Origin: Clostridium ljungdahlii
GTDB taxonomy: Bacteria; Bacillota; Clostridia; Clostridiales; Clostridiaceae
Direction of reading: 5' to 3'
Assembly (NCBI RefSeq): GCF_001636845.1
Contig: NZ_LITT01000058.1
Coordinates: 221,062-285,061 of the forward strand
Length of the DNA stretch: 64,000 nt
Both the position numbers and the translations under genes were made by a program. Each line of letters starts with the position of its first letter. The first letter of the stretch is position 1. Below the pieces are notes generated by a model. It had not been told where the DNA came from. It did not search any database and was given only the letters and a program-made list of their open reading frames with translations. This document shows positions 8,755 through 18,395 of this stretch, piece after piece.

Positions 8755-10200
8755 ATGTGCACTTTAAATGATAAATTTAATACTTGCTCCTGTATTGATT
8801 TGGAGGAAGATAAATTCAAGGATGAATGCGGCGTATTTGGAATATTTTCTAAGAACAATATAGATGTAGCATCTTTAACTTATTATGGACTATATGCTCT
8901 CCAGCATAGGGGGCAGGAAAGTGCAGGTATTGTGGTCTCTGATGGAAGTGAATTTAAGTATCATAAAGGGATGGGACTTGTAGCAGATGTATTTAATAAG
9001 GATATATTAGAAGGACTTAAAGGAAAAAGTGCTATAGGTCATGTAAGGTATTCTACAGCAGGGTCTAGTACTTTAAACAATGCTCAGCCGCTTATGGTGA
9101 AATATAAACTTGGATCTATTGCTATAGCACACAATGGTACTTTGGTCAATGCAGATGTCATAAGAGGACTTTTAGAAGATGCAGGATATATCTTTCAGAC
9201 ATCTGTAGATTCAGAAGTTATTTTAAGTCTTATTGCAAGAGAGGCTAGGAGAGATATAGGTAAGGCTGTAGTAGATACAGTTCAGGCAGTGAAAGGTTCT
9301 TATGCCATTACTATTTTAACGGAAAATGAACTCATAGGTGTAAGAGATCCAAATGGGATAAGACCGCTTTGTATAGGTGAATTAAACGGAGATTATATAC
9401 TCTGCTCTGAAAGCTGTGCCCTGGATTCTATAGGAGCAAATTTTATAAGAGATGTAAAGCCTGGAGAAATTGTAATTATAAACGACGATGGAATTAAATC
9501 TATAAATTTTGCAGAAAAGACAAAATGTGAAACTTGCTCTTTTGAATATATATATTTTGCAAGGCCGGATAGTACTATAGATGATATAAACGTATATACA
9601 TCAAGAGTTAAAGCAGGAAGGATACTTTATAGGGAAAATCCAGTGGAGGCAGATGTGGTTATAGGTGTTCCTGATTCGGGGATACCAGCAGCTCTTGGAT
9701 ATTCAGAAGAATCTGGAATACCTTATGCTATAGGATTTATAAAAAATAAATATGTAGGAAGAACATTTATTGCTCCATCCCAAGAACTTAGGTCTAGAGC
9801 AGTAGCTGTAAAGTTAAACCCTTTAAAGGTAAATGTAGAAGGAAAAAGAGTGGTAATTGTTGATGATTCCATAGTTAGAGGAACTACCAGTGGAAAACTT
9901 GTAGAAATACTTAGGAAAGCTGGAGCTACTGAAGTGCACTTTAGAGTTTCATCTCCTGTAGTTAAGTATCCTTGTTATTTTGGAATTGATACCCCTTATA
10001 GGTCTCAACTCATAGGTTCTAATGCAAAAATAGAGGAAATAAGGGATAAAATAGGGGCAGATAGTTTAGGCTATATAAGTATAGATGGAATTTTGAAATC
10101 CCTTCAATGTACTGATTCAAAAGGATATTGTTTAGGGTGCTTTAATGGAATATATCCCATATCTGTACCTATAGAAAAAGATAAAAATTATTTAGAGTAA
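8755..10200 (+). CDS. purF: Amidophosphoribosyltransferase PurF
   Basis: This 481-residue enzyme catalyses the committed step, converting PRPP and glutamine to phosphoribosylamine. An N-terminal propeptide ends at DE|CGVFGIF, so autocleavage would expose the catalytic Cys. LQHRGQESAG and HNGTLVNA belong to the glutaminase domain, and VIVDDSIVRGTTSGKL is the PRPP loop. Cysteines in CETCSFEYIYFARP, YPCYFG and GYCLGCFNG match the four ligands of the Fe-S cluster found in Bacillus PurF. The ORF opens 24 bases earlier, but AAAGGAGAG lies there, so the ATG at 8755 is chosen. Confidence 0.95.
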   Translation: MCTLNDKFNTCSCIDLEEDKFKDECGVFGIFSKNNIDVASLTYYGLYALQHRGQESAGIVVSDGSEFKYHKGMGLVADVFNKDILEGLKGKSAIGHVRYSTAGSSTLNNAQPLMVKYKLGSIAIAHNGTLVNADVIRGLLEDAGYIFQTSVDSEVILSLIAREARRDIGKAVVDTVQAVKGSYAITILTENELIGVRDPNGIRPLCIGELNGDYILCSESCALDSIGANFIRDVKPGEIVIINDDGIKSINFAEKTKCETCSFEYIYFARPDSTIDDINVYTSRVKAGRILYRENPVEADVVIGVPDSGIPAALGYSEESGIPYAIGFIKNKYVGRTFIAPSQELRSRAVAVKLNPLKVNVEGKRVVIVDDSIVRGTTSGKLVEILRKAGATEVHFRVSSPVVKYPCYFGIDTPYRSQLIGSNAKIEEIRDKIGADSLGYISIDGILKSLQCTDSKGYCLGCFNGIYPISVPIEKDKNYLE

Positions 10201-10213
10201 GAGGTGGTTTGCT

Positions 10214-11209
10214 GTGGTAACATATAAAGATTCCGGTGTAAATATTGAAGAAGGATATAAGTCAGTAAAACTTATGAAAGAATATTCATCTAAGACTTTT
10301 ATACCAGGAGTTCTAAATGGACTTGGAAGTTTTGCAGGTATGTTTGAACTTGGTAAATATAAAAATCCAGTACTTGTATCTGGAACAGATGGAGTAGGAA
10401 CAAAGTTAAAAATAGCATTTCAAATGAAAATGTATGATACAGTGGGAATAGATTGCGTGGCTATGTGTGTAAATGATGTTTTGTGCCATGGTGCAAAACC
10501 CCTGTTTTTTTTAGACTACCTAGCTTGCTCTAATTTAGAAGCAGAAGTTGCAGCAGATTTGGTTAAAGGCGTATCAGATGGATGTATTCAGGCAGGTTGT
10601 GCCCTAATTGGTGGAGAAACTGCTGAAATGCCCGGCTTTTATTCCAAGGGAGACTACGACATGGCAGGATTCACTGTAGGAGTTGTGGAAAGAGATAATA
10701 TAATAAATGGAAGTACAGTAGAAGAAGGAGATGCCCTTATAGGAATAGCATCCAGTGGGGTTCACAGTAACGGATATTCCTTAGTAAGGAAAATTGTAAA
10801 AGATTTTGATGAGGACTTTTTAGGTACGCCTATAGGAAAAGTACTTTTGACACCTACAAAGATATATGTAAAGCCTGTACTTAAACTTTTGGATAAATTT
10901 AAAATTAAGGCTATGGCGCATATAACTGGAGGGGGATTCTTTGAAAACATACCTAGAATGTTTAAAGATGATTTTACTGCAGTTATAGATAAGAAGAGCA
11001 TTGAAGTGCCACCTATATTTAAGCATTTAATGGAACTAGGGGTAGAAGAAAAGCAGATGTACAATACTTATAATATGGGAATAGGATTTGTACTATGTGT
11101 AGATAATAAAGATGCTAAAAACGTAGTGGAAGAATTAAATAAAATGGGTGAAAAGGCATATACAATAGGAAGTGTAAAAAGAGGGGAAAAAGCAGTATGT
11201 TTAAAATAG
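10214..11209 (+). CDS. purM: Phosphoribosylformylglycinamidine cyclo-ligase PurM
   Basis: This 331-residue enzyme closes the imidazole ring using ATP (FGAM to AIR). It shows the AIR synthase family pattern: DSGVNIEEGYKSV at the N terminus, GTDGVGTKLKIAF, CVAMCVNDVLCHGAKPLFFLDYLA, GGETAEMPGFY and HITGGGFFENIPR. The GTG start follows GAGGTGGT. Its 3' end overlaps purN by 13 bases, so translation of the two is probably coupled. Confidence 0.95.
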   Translation: MVTYKDSGVNIEEGYKSVKLMKEYSSKTFIPGVLNGLGSFAGMFELGKYKNPVLVSGTDGVGTKLKIAFQMKMYDTVGIDCVAMCVNDVLCHGAKPLFFLDYLACSNLEAEVAADLVKGVSDGCIQAGCALIGGETAEMPGFYSKGDYDMAGFTVGVVERDNIINGSTVEEGDALIGIASSGVHSNGYSLVRKIVKDFDEDFLGTPIGKVLLTPTKIYVKPVLKLLDKFKIKAMAHITGGGFFENIPRMFKDDFTAVIDKKSIEVPPIFKHLMELGVEEKQMYNTYNMGIGFVLCVDNKDAKNVVEELNKMGEKAYTIGSVKRGEKAVCLK

Positions 11210-11811
11210 CAGTTTTGGTTTCTGGAGGAGGTACTGACCTTCAGTCTATAATAGATGCAGTTGAGAGCGGATATATAAAAAGCTGCAGTATAGAAGCTGT
11301 AATAGGTGACAGACCTGGAATTTATGCTTTAGAAAGAGCTGAAAAGCATAATATAAAATCCTATGTATTAGATAAGAAAATATATAAGTCTAATATTTCT
11401 CAGGAAATATTAAAGATGCTTAAAGACAAAGTTGACTTAATAGTATGTGCAGGTTGGCTTTCCATACTTAAAGGAGAGCTGATTTCAGAATTTAGAAATA
11501 AAATAGTAAATATACACCCTTCTTTAATACCATCCTTTTGCGGAGATGGTATGTATGGCATAAAGGTTCATGAAAAGGCAATTGAGTATGGAGTTAAAGT
11601 ATCAGGCTGCACTGTACACTTTGTAGATGAGGGTACAGACAGCGGTCCTATAATAATTCAAAAGACAGTTCCTGTATATTTTGAAGATACTCCAGAAATG
11701 CTTCAAAAGAAAATATTAGAAGAAGAGCATAAAGCCCTTCCTGAAGTTATCAAACTTATTTCTGAAAACAAGATAGTGGTGAAAAACAGAATAGTAAAAG
11801 TTTGTAATTAA
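11197..11811 (+). CDS. purN: Phosphoribosylglycinamide formyltransferase PurN
   Basis: This 204-residue enzyme uses 10-formyl-THF to convert GAR to FGAR. The signatures are VLVSGGGTDLQSIIDA at the start, the folate-site GWLSILKGELI, the catalytic NIHPSLIPSF (Asn and His), and CTVHFVDEGTDSGPIIIQ with the essential Asp. The usual GSGSNLQ or GNGTNLQ loop reads GGGTDLQ here, a modest variation. The ATG lies inside the end of purM with GAGGGG upstream. Confidence 0.94.
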   Translation: MFKIAVLVSGGGTDLQSIIDAVESGYIKSCSIEAVIGDRPGIYALERAEKHNIKSYVLDKKIYKSNISQEILKMLKDKVDLIVCAGWLSILKGELISEFRNKIVNIHPSLIPSFCGDGMYGIKVHEKAIEYGVKVSGCTVHFVDEGTDSGPIIIQKTVPVYFEDTPEMLQKKILEEEHKALPEVIKLISENKIVVKNRIVKVCN

Positions 11812-11831
11812 AATAATTGGAGGCGCAAATT

Positions 11832-13331
11832 ATGATAAATCGTGCATTAATAAGTGTTTATAACAAAAGTGGCTTATTGGATTTAGCAAAGTTTTTGATA
11901 AATAGGGGAGTTGAAATAATATCTACAGGTGGAACTTATAGATATCTAGTAGAAAATAATATAAAGGTTACAGAAGTGTCTAAAGTTACTGGATTTGATG
12001 AGATACTAGATGGCAGAGTAAAGACACTTCATCCAGTTATACATGGCGGTATACTTGCCAAAAGAGACAATAAAGAACATATGGATACTATAAAGAGTAA
12101 GAACATAAAACCAATAGATATGGTAGTCGTAAATTTATATCCTTTTTTCGATAAGGTATGTGATAATATAACTTTTGATGAAAAAATAGAATTTATAGAT
12201 ATTGGCGGTCCAACTATGATAAGAGCTGCAGCCAAAAATTTTCAAGATGTAATAGTTGTTACAGATGTAAATGACTATTCACAAATAATTAAGGAGATAG
12301 AAACTTCTGGAGACGTAAAATATGAATTTAGAAGAAAACTTGCAGGTAAGGTATTTAATTTGATGTCTGCCTATGATGGAGCTATAAGTAACTTCCTACT
12401 TGAAGATGAATATCCAGAATACCTAAGCTTGTCTTATAAAAAATTTGAAAGTTTAAGATATGGAGAAAATCCACATCAAAGTGCAGCTTATTACACAGAA
12501 ACTGTAGGAAAAGCTCCTATGAAAGACTTTGAGCAGTTAAGTGGTAAGACACTTTCATATAATAATATGAGAGATATGGATATGGCCTGGAAGGCAGTAA
12601 ATGAATTTGAGGAAGTATGCTGTGTTGCAGTTAAGCACAATACTCCTTGTGGCGTAGCCCTTGGAAAAGATCTACATGAGGCTTATGTAAAAGCTTATGA
12701 ATGTGATTCTACTTCTATTTTTGGAGGTATTATAGCTGTAAATAGAAAATTAGATGCAAAGACTGCGGAAGAAATAGCTAAAATTTTTGTTGAAATAGTC
12801 ATAGCACCAGATTTTGATAAGGATGCAGTTGAAATATTAAAGGCAAAGAAAAATCTAAGGATAATTAAATGTGATGTAAAACCTACTAATGATTTTGAAA
12901 TATCAAAATTGGATGGTGGGATACTTGTACAATCTTCTGATGATAAATTGATAGATGAGACTAAAGTAGTTACGGAAAAGAAACCTTCAAAGGAAGAAAT
13001 GGATAATTTGATATTTGGAATGAAGGTTTGTAAATACGTAAAATCAAATGCCATTGTAGTAGTTAAAGATTTTATGGCTAAAGGAATTGGTGGAGGACAG
13101 GTAAATAGAATATGGCCTGCATGCCAGGCACTTGATAGAGCAGGAGATGGGGTAGTGCTTGCCTCAGATGCATTTTTCCCATTTAGTGATGTAGTATGTG
13201 AAGCAGCAAAACATGGAATAAAATCTATAATACAACCAGGAGGTTCCATAAAAGATAATGATTCTATAGATGAATGTAATAAAAATGGAATTTCTATGGT
13301 GTTTACAGGGGTAAGACATTTTAAACATTAA
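11832..13331 (+). CDS. purH: Bifunctional AICAR transformylase/IMP cyclohydrolase PurH
   Basis: This 499-residue enzyme performs the last two steps to IMP. The N-terminal MGS-like cyclohydrolase domain shows [44 protein letters not shown] and the IHGGILAKR block. The C-terminal transformylase domain has [26 protein letters not shown] and SDAFFPFSD, ending in TGVRHFKH. The TTG at 11817 is open but overlaps the TTGGAGG site; the ATG at 11832 is used. A 55-bp hairpin repeat follows before purD. Confidence 0.95.
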   Translation: MINRALISVYNKSGLLDLAKFLINRGVEIISTGGTYRYLVENNIKVTEVSKVTGFDEILDGRVKTLHPVIHGGILAKRDNKEHMDTIKSKNIKPIDMVVVNLYPFFDKVCDNITFDEKIEFIDIGGPTMIRAAAKNFQDVIVVTDVNDYSQIIKEIETSGDVKYEFRRKLAGKVFNLMSAYDGAISNFLLEDEYPEYLSLSYKKFESLRYGENPHQSAAYYTETVGKAPMKDFEQLSGKTLSYNNMRDMDMAWKAVNEFEEVCCVAVKHNTPCGVALGKDLHEAYVKAYECDSTSIFGGIIAVNRKLDAKTAEEIAKIFVEIVIAPDFDKDAVEILKAKKNLRIIKCDVKPTNDFEISKLDGGILVQSSDDKLIDETKVVTEKKPSKEEMDNLIFGMKVCKYVKSNAIVVVKDFMAKGIGGGQVNRIWPACQALDRAGDGVVLASDAFFPFSDVVCEAAKHGIKSIIQPGGSIKDNDSIDECNKNGISMVFTGVRHFKH

Positions 13332-13337
13332 TTCTTG

Positions 13338-13392
13338 AGGCATTTGAAAAAATAGGTTAGCATCTTGATTGGTTATTTCTTTGAAAATGCCT
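13338..13392. repeat. 55-bp dispersed hairpin repeat, copy 1 (purH-purD)
   Basis: AGGCATTTGAAAAAATA pairs with TATTTCTTTGAAAATGCCT around a central AT-rich loop. A close copy lies at 52756-52812 and a degenerate one at 16896-16945. It has no T-tract after it and lies inside the pur operon. Confidence 0.85.
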
Positions 13393-13417
13393 ACTATGAA
13401 AAGGGGGATTTTATATA

Positions 13418-14659
13418 ATGAAGGTACTTGTAATAGGTTCCGGTGGAAGAGAACATGCTATTTGCTGGAAAATATCTCAAAGTCCCAAGGTGGATAAAAT
13501 ATTTTGTGCTCCAGGAAATGGAGGAACGGATATAGTAGATAAATGTAGTAATCTGAACATAACAGATATAGATGGACTTATAGATTTTGCATCTAAAGAA
13601 AATATAGACTTAACTGTGGTAGGCCCTGAAGGACCACTTACAGAAGGCATAGTGGATAAATTTAAAAGCAAGGGACTTAAAATATTTGGACCAAGTTTAA
13701 AAGCTGCTCAGCTTGAGGGAAGTAAAATCTATTCTAAGGATTTCATGAAAAAGTATGGAATTAAAACTGCTGAGTATTGCACTTTTGATGATAAAAACAG
13801 TGCTTTAAAGTACATAGAAAATTGTAGATATCCTGTAGTTATAAAGGCTGACGGGTTAGCAGCAGGAAAAGGTGTTTCCATATGCCAGAATTATGATGAA
13901 GCAAGTACTGCATTAAATGATTTTATGGTAAAGGACGTATTTAAAGGGGCAGGAAAAAATGTAGTTATTGAAGAGTTCCTAGAGGGAGTAGAGGCTTCAA
14001 TACTTACAATAACAGATGGGAATACTATTCTTCCTTTTATATCTTCAAAGGATCATAAGCAAATATATGATGAGGGTTTAGGACCAAATACAGGTGGAAT
14101 GGGAGCTATAGCTCCAAATCCATACTGCACGGAGGAAGTTTTAAAAAACTTTGAGAAAAATATAATGGAACCTACTTTAAGAGGAATACAGCAGGAAAAC
14201 TTAGATTATGTGGGAATAATCTTCTTCGGTATTATGATAACAAAAAAAGGAGTTTATTTGTTAGAGTATAATGTTAGAATGGGTGATCCTGAAACTCAAG
14301 CTGTACTTCCACTTATGAAAAGTGATTTCGTAGATCTTATGGAAAATGCTATAGATAGAAAACTTGATAAATTTAATTTGGAATGGGAAAAGGGAGCTTC
14401 CTGCTGCGTTGTAGCTGCTTCTAAAGGGTATCCTTTAAAGTATGATACTGGTTTTAAAATAGAAGGCATTGAAAAATCCAGTAATGTTTTTGCGGCAGGG
14501 GTTAAAAAAGAAGATGGACAGTTTAAGACATCTGGTGGAAGGGTTTTAGTAACTTATGGAGTTGGAAATGATTTAAATTCTGCTGTGGAAGCTGCTTACT
14601 GCAATTTGAAAAAAATAAGTTTCTCGGGCATGTATTTTAGAACAGATATAGGAAAGTAA
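13418..14659 (+). CDS. purD: Phosphoribosylamine-glycine ligase PurD
   Basis: This 413-residue ATP-grasp enzyme makes GAR from phosphoribosylamine and glycine. Family marks include VLVIGSGGREHAICWK, FCAPGNGGT, TVVGPEGPLTEGIVD, the ATP-grasp IKADGLAAGKGV, SSKDHKQIYDEGLGPNTGGMG, and EYNVRMGDPETQ for metal binding. AAAGGGGG precedes the ATG. It is the last gene of this pur cluster, which lacks purL, purQ, purS, purB and purK; these must lie elsewhere. Confidence 0.95.
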   Translation: MKVLVIGSGGREHAICWKISQSPKVDKIFCAPGNGGTDIVDKCSNLNITDIDGLIDFASKENIDLTVVGPEGPLTEGIVDKFKSKGLKIFGPSLKAAQLEGSKIYSKDFMKKYGIKTAEYCTFDDKNSALKYIENCRYPVVIKADGLAAGKGVSICQNYDEASTALNDFMVKDVFKGAGKNVVIEEFLEGVEASILTITDGNTILPFISSKDHKQIYDEGLGPNTGGMGAIAPNPYCTEEVLKNFEKNIMEPTLRGIQQENLDYVGIIFFGIMITKKGVYLLEYNVRMGDPETQAVLPLMKSDFVDLMENAIDRKLDKFNLEWEKGASCCVVAASKGYPLKYDTGFKIEGIEKSSNVFAAGVKKEDGQFKTSGGRVLVTYGVGNDLNSAVEAAYCNLKKISFSGMYFRTDIGK

Positions 14660-14685
14660 ATTATAATTTTAGTGTAAAATTTAGA

Positions 14686-14730
14686 AAAACTGATTTGCCT
14701 TAATTTTCATAAGGCAGGTCAGTTTTTTAA
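14686..14730 (+). terminator. Terminator of the pur operon
   Basis: AACTGATTTGCCTTA pairs with TAAGGCAGGTCAGTT (one mismatch, one wobble) and is followed by TTTTTT. Confidence 0.88.
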
Positions 14731-14815
14731 ATTAACAAAATGTAAAAGATTTTTCAGTGGAAATAATTTAAAAATAATAGTAAAATAGTTCTATACTGTA
14801 TGGAGGTTAATTTAA

Positions 14816-15829
14816 ATGAATGATTCGAGAAATAGACGAAGGAAAAATATAAAAAGAAAAAAAAAGTTTTCTCTTAGACTGTTCTTTTTGTTTATAATTT
14901 ATGAGCTTATAGTAGTTGTAGTTACTAGCCCTTTGCTAGTATTTTATGGGCCATTTAAAAATGTAAAAAACCAGATAGTAAGCACGGCTATGGCTACTTT
15001 TACTCATCAATACATAGCAACTCTTTTTTTGTCAAAGGATGAAATAAATAAAATACTTCAAGAAGGTAAGAGTGGTCAAACTACTAGCCAGGAAGCTGAA
15101 GATTTAAATGATGTAAATATAAATCATGTAGGTGATAAGGACATAAAAAGGTATGATATACCTAGCACAAGATTTGATGGTTATATTTTAGAGATAAAAG
15201 ATCCTAAGAGAATACGTATAGGATATACTAGTAAATTAAGAGAAGTTGGAGAAAGAACAAGTGAAATAGCACAGAGAAATGGAGCTGTTGCAGCTATAAA
15301 TGGAGGTGGATTTACAGATAAATCTGGTGGAAAATATTGGGTAGGAACAGGAGGCTATCCAGAGGGAATTATAATATCTGGTGGTAAGGTAATATACAGT
15401 GATGTAAAATCTAATGAGAAAATAAATGTTACAGCTTTTACTCCAACTGGAAGACTTATAGTTGGAGACCACACACTTAAGGAACTCCTTGCCGATGGTG
15501 TAACGGAGGCAATTTCTTTTAGGAACTCACTTATAATAAATGGCAAGACTGTATCAGTAGAAAATGAAGGTTTAAATCCTAGAACAGCTATAGGACAGAA
15601 GGCAGATGGAACAATAGTCATGCTGGCTATAGATGGTAGAAAAGGATTGAAAATGGGAGCTTCATTAAAAGAAGTACAAAATATACTTTTGCAGCAAGGT
15701 GTAATTAATGCAAGCAATTTAGATGGAGGTTCATCCACTACAATGTACTTTAATGGAGAAGTAATAAATAATCCTTGTGATTGGAACGGTGAGAGAACTG
15801 TAGCTACAGCTATATATGTAAAACCTTAG
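14816..15829 (+). CDS. Membrane-anchored protein with phosphodiester glycosidase (NAGPA-like) domain
   Basis: This 337-residue protein has a strongly basic N terminus (RNRRRKNIKRKKK), one membrane helix at about residues 22-45, and an extracellular domain. The domain from about residue 140 matches the NAGPA-like phosphodiester glycosidase family: AAINGGGFTD, PRTAIGQKADGTIVMLAIDGR and NASNLDGGSSTTMYFNG are its conserved blocks. Family members cleave sugar phosphodiesters, and some act on cell-wall or exopolysaccharide material. The start follows TGGAGG. A hypothetical secreted protein begins 15 bases after its stop, so the two probably form an operon. Confidence 0.88.
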   Translation: MNDSRNRRRKNIKRKKKFSLRLFFLFIIYELIVVVVTSPLLVFYGPFKNVKNQIVSTAMATFTHQYIATLFLSKDEINKILQEGKSGQTTSQEAEDLNDVNINHVGDKDIKRYDIPSTRFDGYILEIKDPKRIRIGYTSKLREVGERTSEIAQRNGAVAAINGGGFTDKSGGKYWVGTGGYPEGIIISGGKVIYSDVKSNEKINVTAFTPTGRLIVGDHTLKELLADGVTEAISFRNSLIINGKTVSVENEGLNPRTAIGQKADGTIVMLAIDGRKGLKMGASLKEVQNILLQQGVINASNLDGGSSTTMYFNGEVINNPCDWNGERTVATAIYVKP

Positions 15830-15844
15830 AGGAGAGTGTGGTAG

Positions 15845-16897
15845 ATGAAAAAACTTAAGAGAATAATTGTGTGGACAATGATTCCTATAGTTATGGAATT
15901 AGCAGGCCTTTTATTAGTAGATAAATTTTATTTTGGTGGCGACTCTAATTTCAATATAAAAAAAGTAGATACTACTTCAAAACAGACAGCCAACAAAATT
16001 AGTGTAAAAATACCTGAAGATGCAAAGATGGTAAAAGTATCCTACAGCGGAAATTACATATCATATTATGATGGCCAATCTTTACAAGTAATTGATACAT
16101 TAAAAAATAGTAAAAAAGAAGTGGACTTACAAAATGATTTATCCTATTATACCTGGAACTTGGATACAGATAACATACTTGTAGCAGAAAAGACAAGTGG
16201 AGGATCAGAATCGAGAAATTTAAAATTTGAGACTTATGATGCAAAACGTGATTCAACTTATCCATTGAAGAATGAGGAGAAGAAACAGGAACTTTCAATA
16301 TTACTTCCAGATAATTCTTATGATGTAAAACATATAGCTTTTTCTGGAGCTAGCAATGTAATCTATGTTAGCAGTGCTACTAATGGAGAAGGCAGTAGTA
16401 GAATATATAGAATTGATGTAATGATCAGGATGAATTTAGTAAATTTCGTAAGATGCCAGCTTGGAAATATGGCTGCTATAAATGGAACAAATGGTGATGA
16501 ACTTATATATGAAGACAGGACTTCTAATAGAATAAGAACTAGCAGGGGTGGAATAATAGCCACTGGTGAAAATGCTATGCATTATTTATTAAACACAGAT
16601 AACGATGACAATATTTATATAGGAAATGGGGAAGACAATAAAGTTAATAAAATAATTGTAGCAAATCTTAAAACAAATAAAAGCAGCTGGAAGGAATACA
16701 CGCTTCCAGGACCTGTAAATAAAAATGATATATATATTACAAGAAGCGGCAATATATATATAAATGACTCAAAAAATAGTCAGGTAAAAGACATTACTAC
16801 AGGCAAGGTTACCAAGTATTCAGGAAATTTTGTATCTATATATAAGTATGGAGTAATAAGTCAGGATGGCAAAAAACTAACAAACAGTTTATTTTAG
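15845..16897 (+). CDS. Secreted or membrane-anchored hypothetical protein, propeller-like
   Basis: This 350-residue protein has a basic start and one hydrophobic segment (IIVWTMIPIVMELAGLLLV, residues 7-25) that is an anchor or uncleaved signal. The remainder is soluble and rich in Ser, Asn, Asp and Tyr, with repeated short strand patterns (VSYSGNYISYYDGQSLQVID, then NIYIGNGEDNKV, NIYINDSKNSQV) spaced like the blades of a beta-propeller. No catalytic motif is seen. It shares an operon with the glycosidase-domain protein upstream, so a cell envelope role is plausible. Family not recognised. Confidence 0.75.
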   Translation: MKKLKRIIVWTMIPIVMELAGLLLVDKFYFGGDSNFNIKKVDTTSKQTANKISVKIPEDAKMVKVSYSGNYISYYDGQSLQVIDTLKNSKKEVDLQNDLSYYTWNLDTDNILVAEKTSGGSESRNLKFETYDAKRDSTYPLKNEEKKQELSILLPDNSYDVKHIAFSGASNVIYVSSATNGEGSSRIYRIDVMIRMNLVNFVRCQLGNMAAINGTNGDELIYEDRTSNRIRTSRGGIIATGENAMHYLLNTDNDDNIYIGNGEDNKVNKIIVANLKTNKSSWKEYTLPGPVNKNDIYITRSGNIYINDSKNSQVKDITTGKVTKYSGNFVSIYKYGVISQDGKKLTNSLF

Positions 16898-16945
16898 GCA
16901 TTTGAAAAAAATAACTAGCTACTACGCTAGTTATTTTCTTTAATA
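16896..16945. terminator. Bidirectional terminator with a degenerate copy of the 55-bp hairpin repeat
   Basis: AAAATAACTAGC pairs perfectly with GCTAGTTATTTT across TACTAC and ends in TTTCTTT, between two convergent genes. The flanks keep the AGGCATTTGAAAA left arm and a decayed right arm of the repeat seen at 13338 and 52756. Confidence 0.8.
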
Positions 16946-16949
16946 TACC

Positions 16950-17843
16950 TTAGTTGGATTTGAAATAGTATAAGTTACCATCTTCTATAGAATAGTCTAT
17001 GAGCTTTTCATTGTATAAATAGGATATAAATGCAGATATTCCTCCAAAATTCAAATGATATTCATGAAAGTTTAAGGATAAATTGTTTAAAATAGTTATG
17101 TCTTCTAATATGTTTTCTCTAGTGAGCGGCTGATCTAAAAGATCTAGAATTTGATTTTTATATTTATCTACATTTTTAATGTTTTTGTCAACTAAAGAAT
17201 TTATTTCACTTTTATCCAGTACCTTTTTGGAGTGGCTTATTACAAAGTAATCTGCATCTATGTCCTTAATTTTATTCAATGACAGAAGACTATCTTCTAT
17301 ATTATATAAGTATGGGAAGGAGTATTTATCCAGTATCTCACTGCTGAATATGGAATCTCCAAGGAAGCATACTTTTTCAGGAGTTACTATTCCTATTTGT
17401 TCTATTGAATGTCCAGGAAGTGCAATAATGTTAAATTTCTCGTCATTCAATTTATTTATGCCATATTCTAAAATGGAATCTACCTCTAGAGGTTTATTAC
17501 TCCTGTTAAATGCCTTTGAAGGGTAGGACGAGGAAAGAATAGATGAAAAGAGCTCTGTATTTTCCATAAATAATTTTTCCAATTTAGATGTATATACTAG
17601 ACAGCCTGGATAGTTTTTCTTAAAGTATAGATTTCCACCACAGTGATCTAAGTGACTGTGTGTATTTATTATGTACTTTGGATGCAGACTGTTTTCTATA
17701 AGCAAGTTTTCTATTTTTTTTGCTTCAGTGTTATTTATGCCTGTATCTACAATTAGGCAGTTTTTATTTTTAAATATGAATACTCCACAGTTAGTTGGAG
17801 CATCTATGTAATAGGTATTTCCTTTTATCTTATTTAAAGTCAT
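16950..17843 (-). CDS. MBL-fold metallo-hydrolase
   Basis: This 297-residue soluble protein belongs to the metallo-beta-lactamase fold. The zinc-binding THSHLDHCGG motif is near residues 64-73, preceded by LIVDTGIN (conserved Asp). Further metal ligands are likely in ALPGHSIEQIG and the FLGDSIFS Asp, with a late SHSK His. The C-terminal third looks like the small helical (winged-helix-like) tail of LACTB2 or teichoic phosphorylcholine esterase-like MBL proteins. The substrate is unknown. The GTG at 17852 overlaps the AAGGAA ribosome site; the ATG at 17843 is preferred. Confidence 0.87.
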   Translation of the reverse strand: MTLNKIKGNTYYIDAPTNCGVFIFKNKNCLIVDTGINNTEAKKIENLLIENSLHPKYIINTHSHLDHCGGNLYFKKNYPGCLVYTSKLEKLFMENTELFSSILSSSYPSKAFNRSNKPLEVDSILEYGINKLNDEKFNIIALPGHSIEQIGIVTPEKVCFLGDSIFSSEILDKYSFPYLYNIEDSLLSLNKIKDIDADYFVISHSKKVLDKSEINSLVDKNIKNVDKYKNQILDLLDQPLTRENILEDITILNNLSLNFHEYHLNFGGISAFISYLYNEKLIDYSIEDGNLYYFKSN

Positions 17844-18024
17844 TAAAAACACTTCCTTGAAATATTTGAATTATTATTTTGCATACATAGATGATAACAT
17901 ATTTTATCTTTAAAACAAATATAGTTCTCAATATGAAATGAAATTTTGAAATTAGGGATTTATAATGATATAATTTTTAATAGGTATTTTTACGTTAAGA
18001 TAATTTTAAATGGAGGTATTTTAA

Positions 18025-18345
18025 ATGGATTCGGCTATGACAGGGTTACTTATGTTTATGGGATTCATGGGTGTTATGCAGGGACTTGGAATGAAATATA
18101 GCAAAGCTGTGAGGACAAAATTTAAATTAGATGCAGAAGGTGTAGATCAAAAATATGTTAATTTTAAGGCTAATTTTTTAATTATACTGGGAGGAATAAT
18201 ATTAATATTCCAATTAATTATTTTTATAAATCCTACATTTGGTAATAGACTAGAAATAATGTTACCAGCAGTTTTACTTGTAGGTATTACCTGGGATTTT
18301 ATATATAAAAGAACGAGATTTAAACATAATGGCAAGAAAAAGTAA
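18025..18345 (+). CDS. Small integral membrane protein
   Basis: This 106-residue protein has three likely membrane segments: residues 4-24, about 50-68 and about 78-94. The loop between the first two is basic and the C terminus is very basic (KRTRFKHNGKKK), which would face the cytoplasm. TGGAGG precedes the ATG. No family is recognised and its neighbours give no clear hint; it is transcribed alone and ends at a strong hairpin. Confidence 0.7.
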   Translation: MDSAMTGLLMFMGFMGVMQGLGMKYSKAVRTKFKLDAEGVDQKYVNFKANFLIILGGIILIFQLIIFINPTFGNRLEIMLPAVLLVGITWDFIYKRTRFKHNGKKK

Positions 18346-18350
18346 TATTT

Positions 18351-18395
18351 GATTTTAAAATGTCTGTACAATTTATGTACAGACATTTTAAAATC
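18351..18395. terminator. Bidirectional terminator
   Basis: GATTTTAAAATGTCTGTAC pairs perfectly with GTACAGACATTTTAAAATC across a short loop, between convergent genes; A/T tracts on both sides allow use from either strand. Confidence 0.88.

Noticed and set aside
12695..13249. 184-codon antisense ORF opposite purH
   Set aside because: Opposes a clear purH reading frame; no ribosome binding site or recognisable motif.
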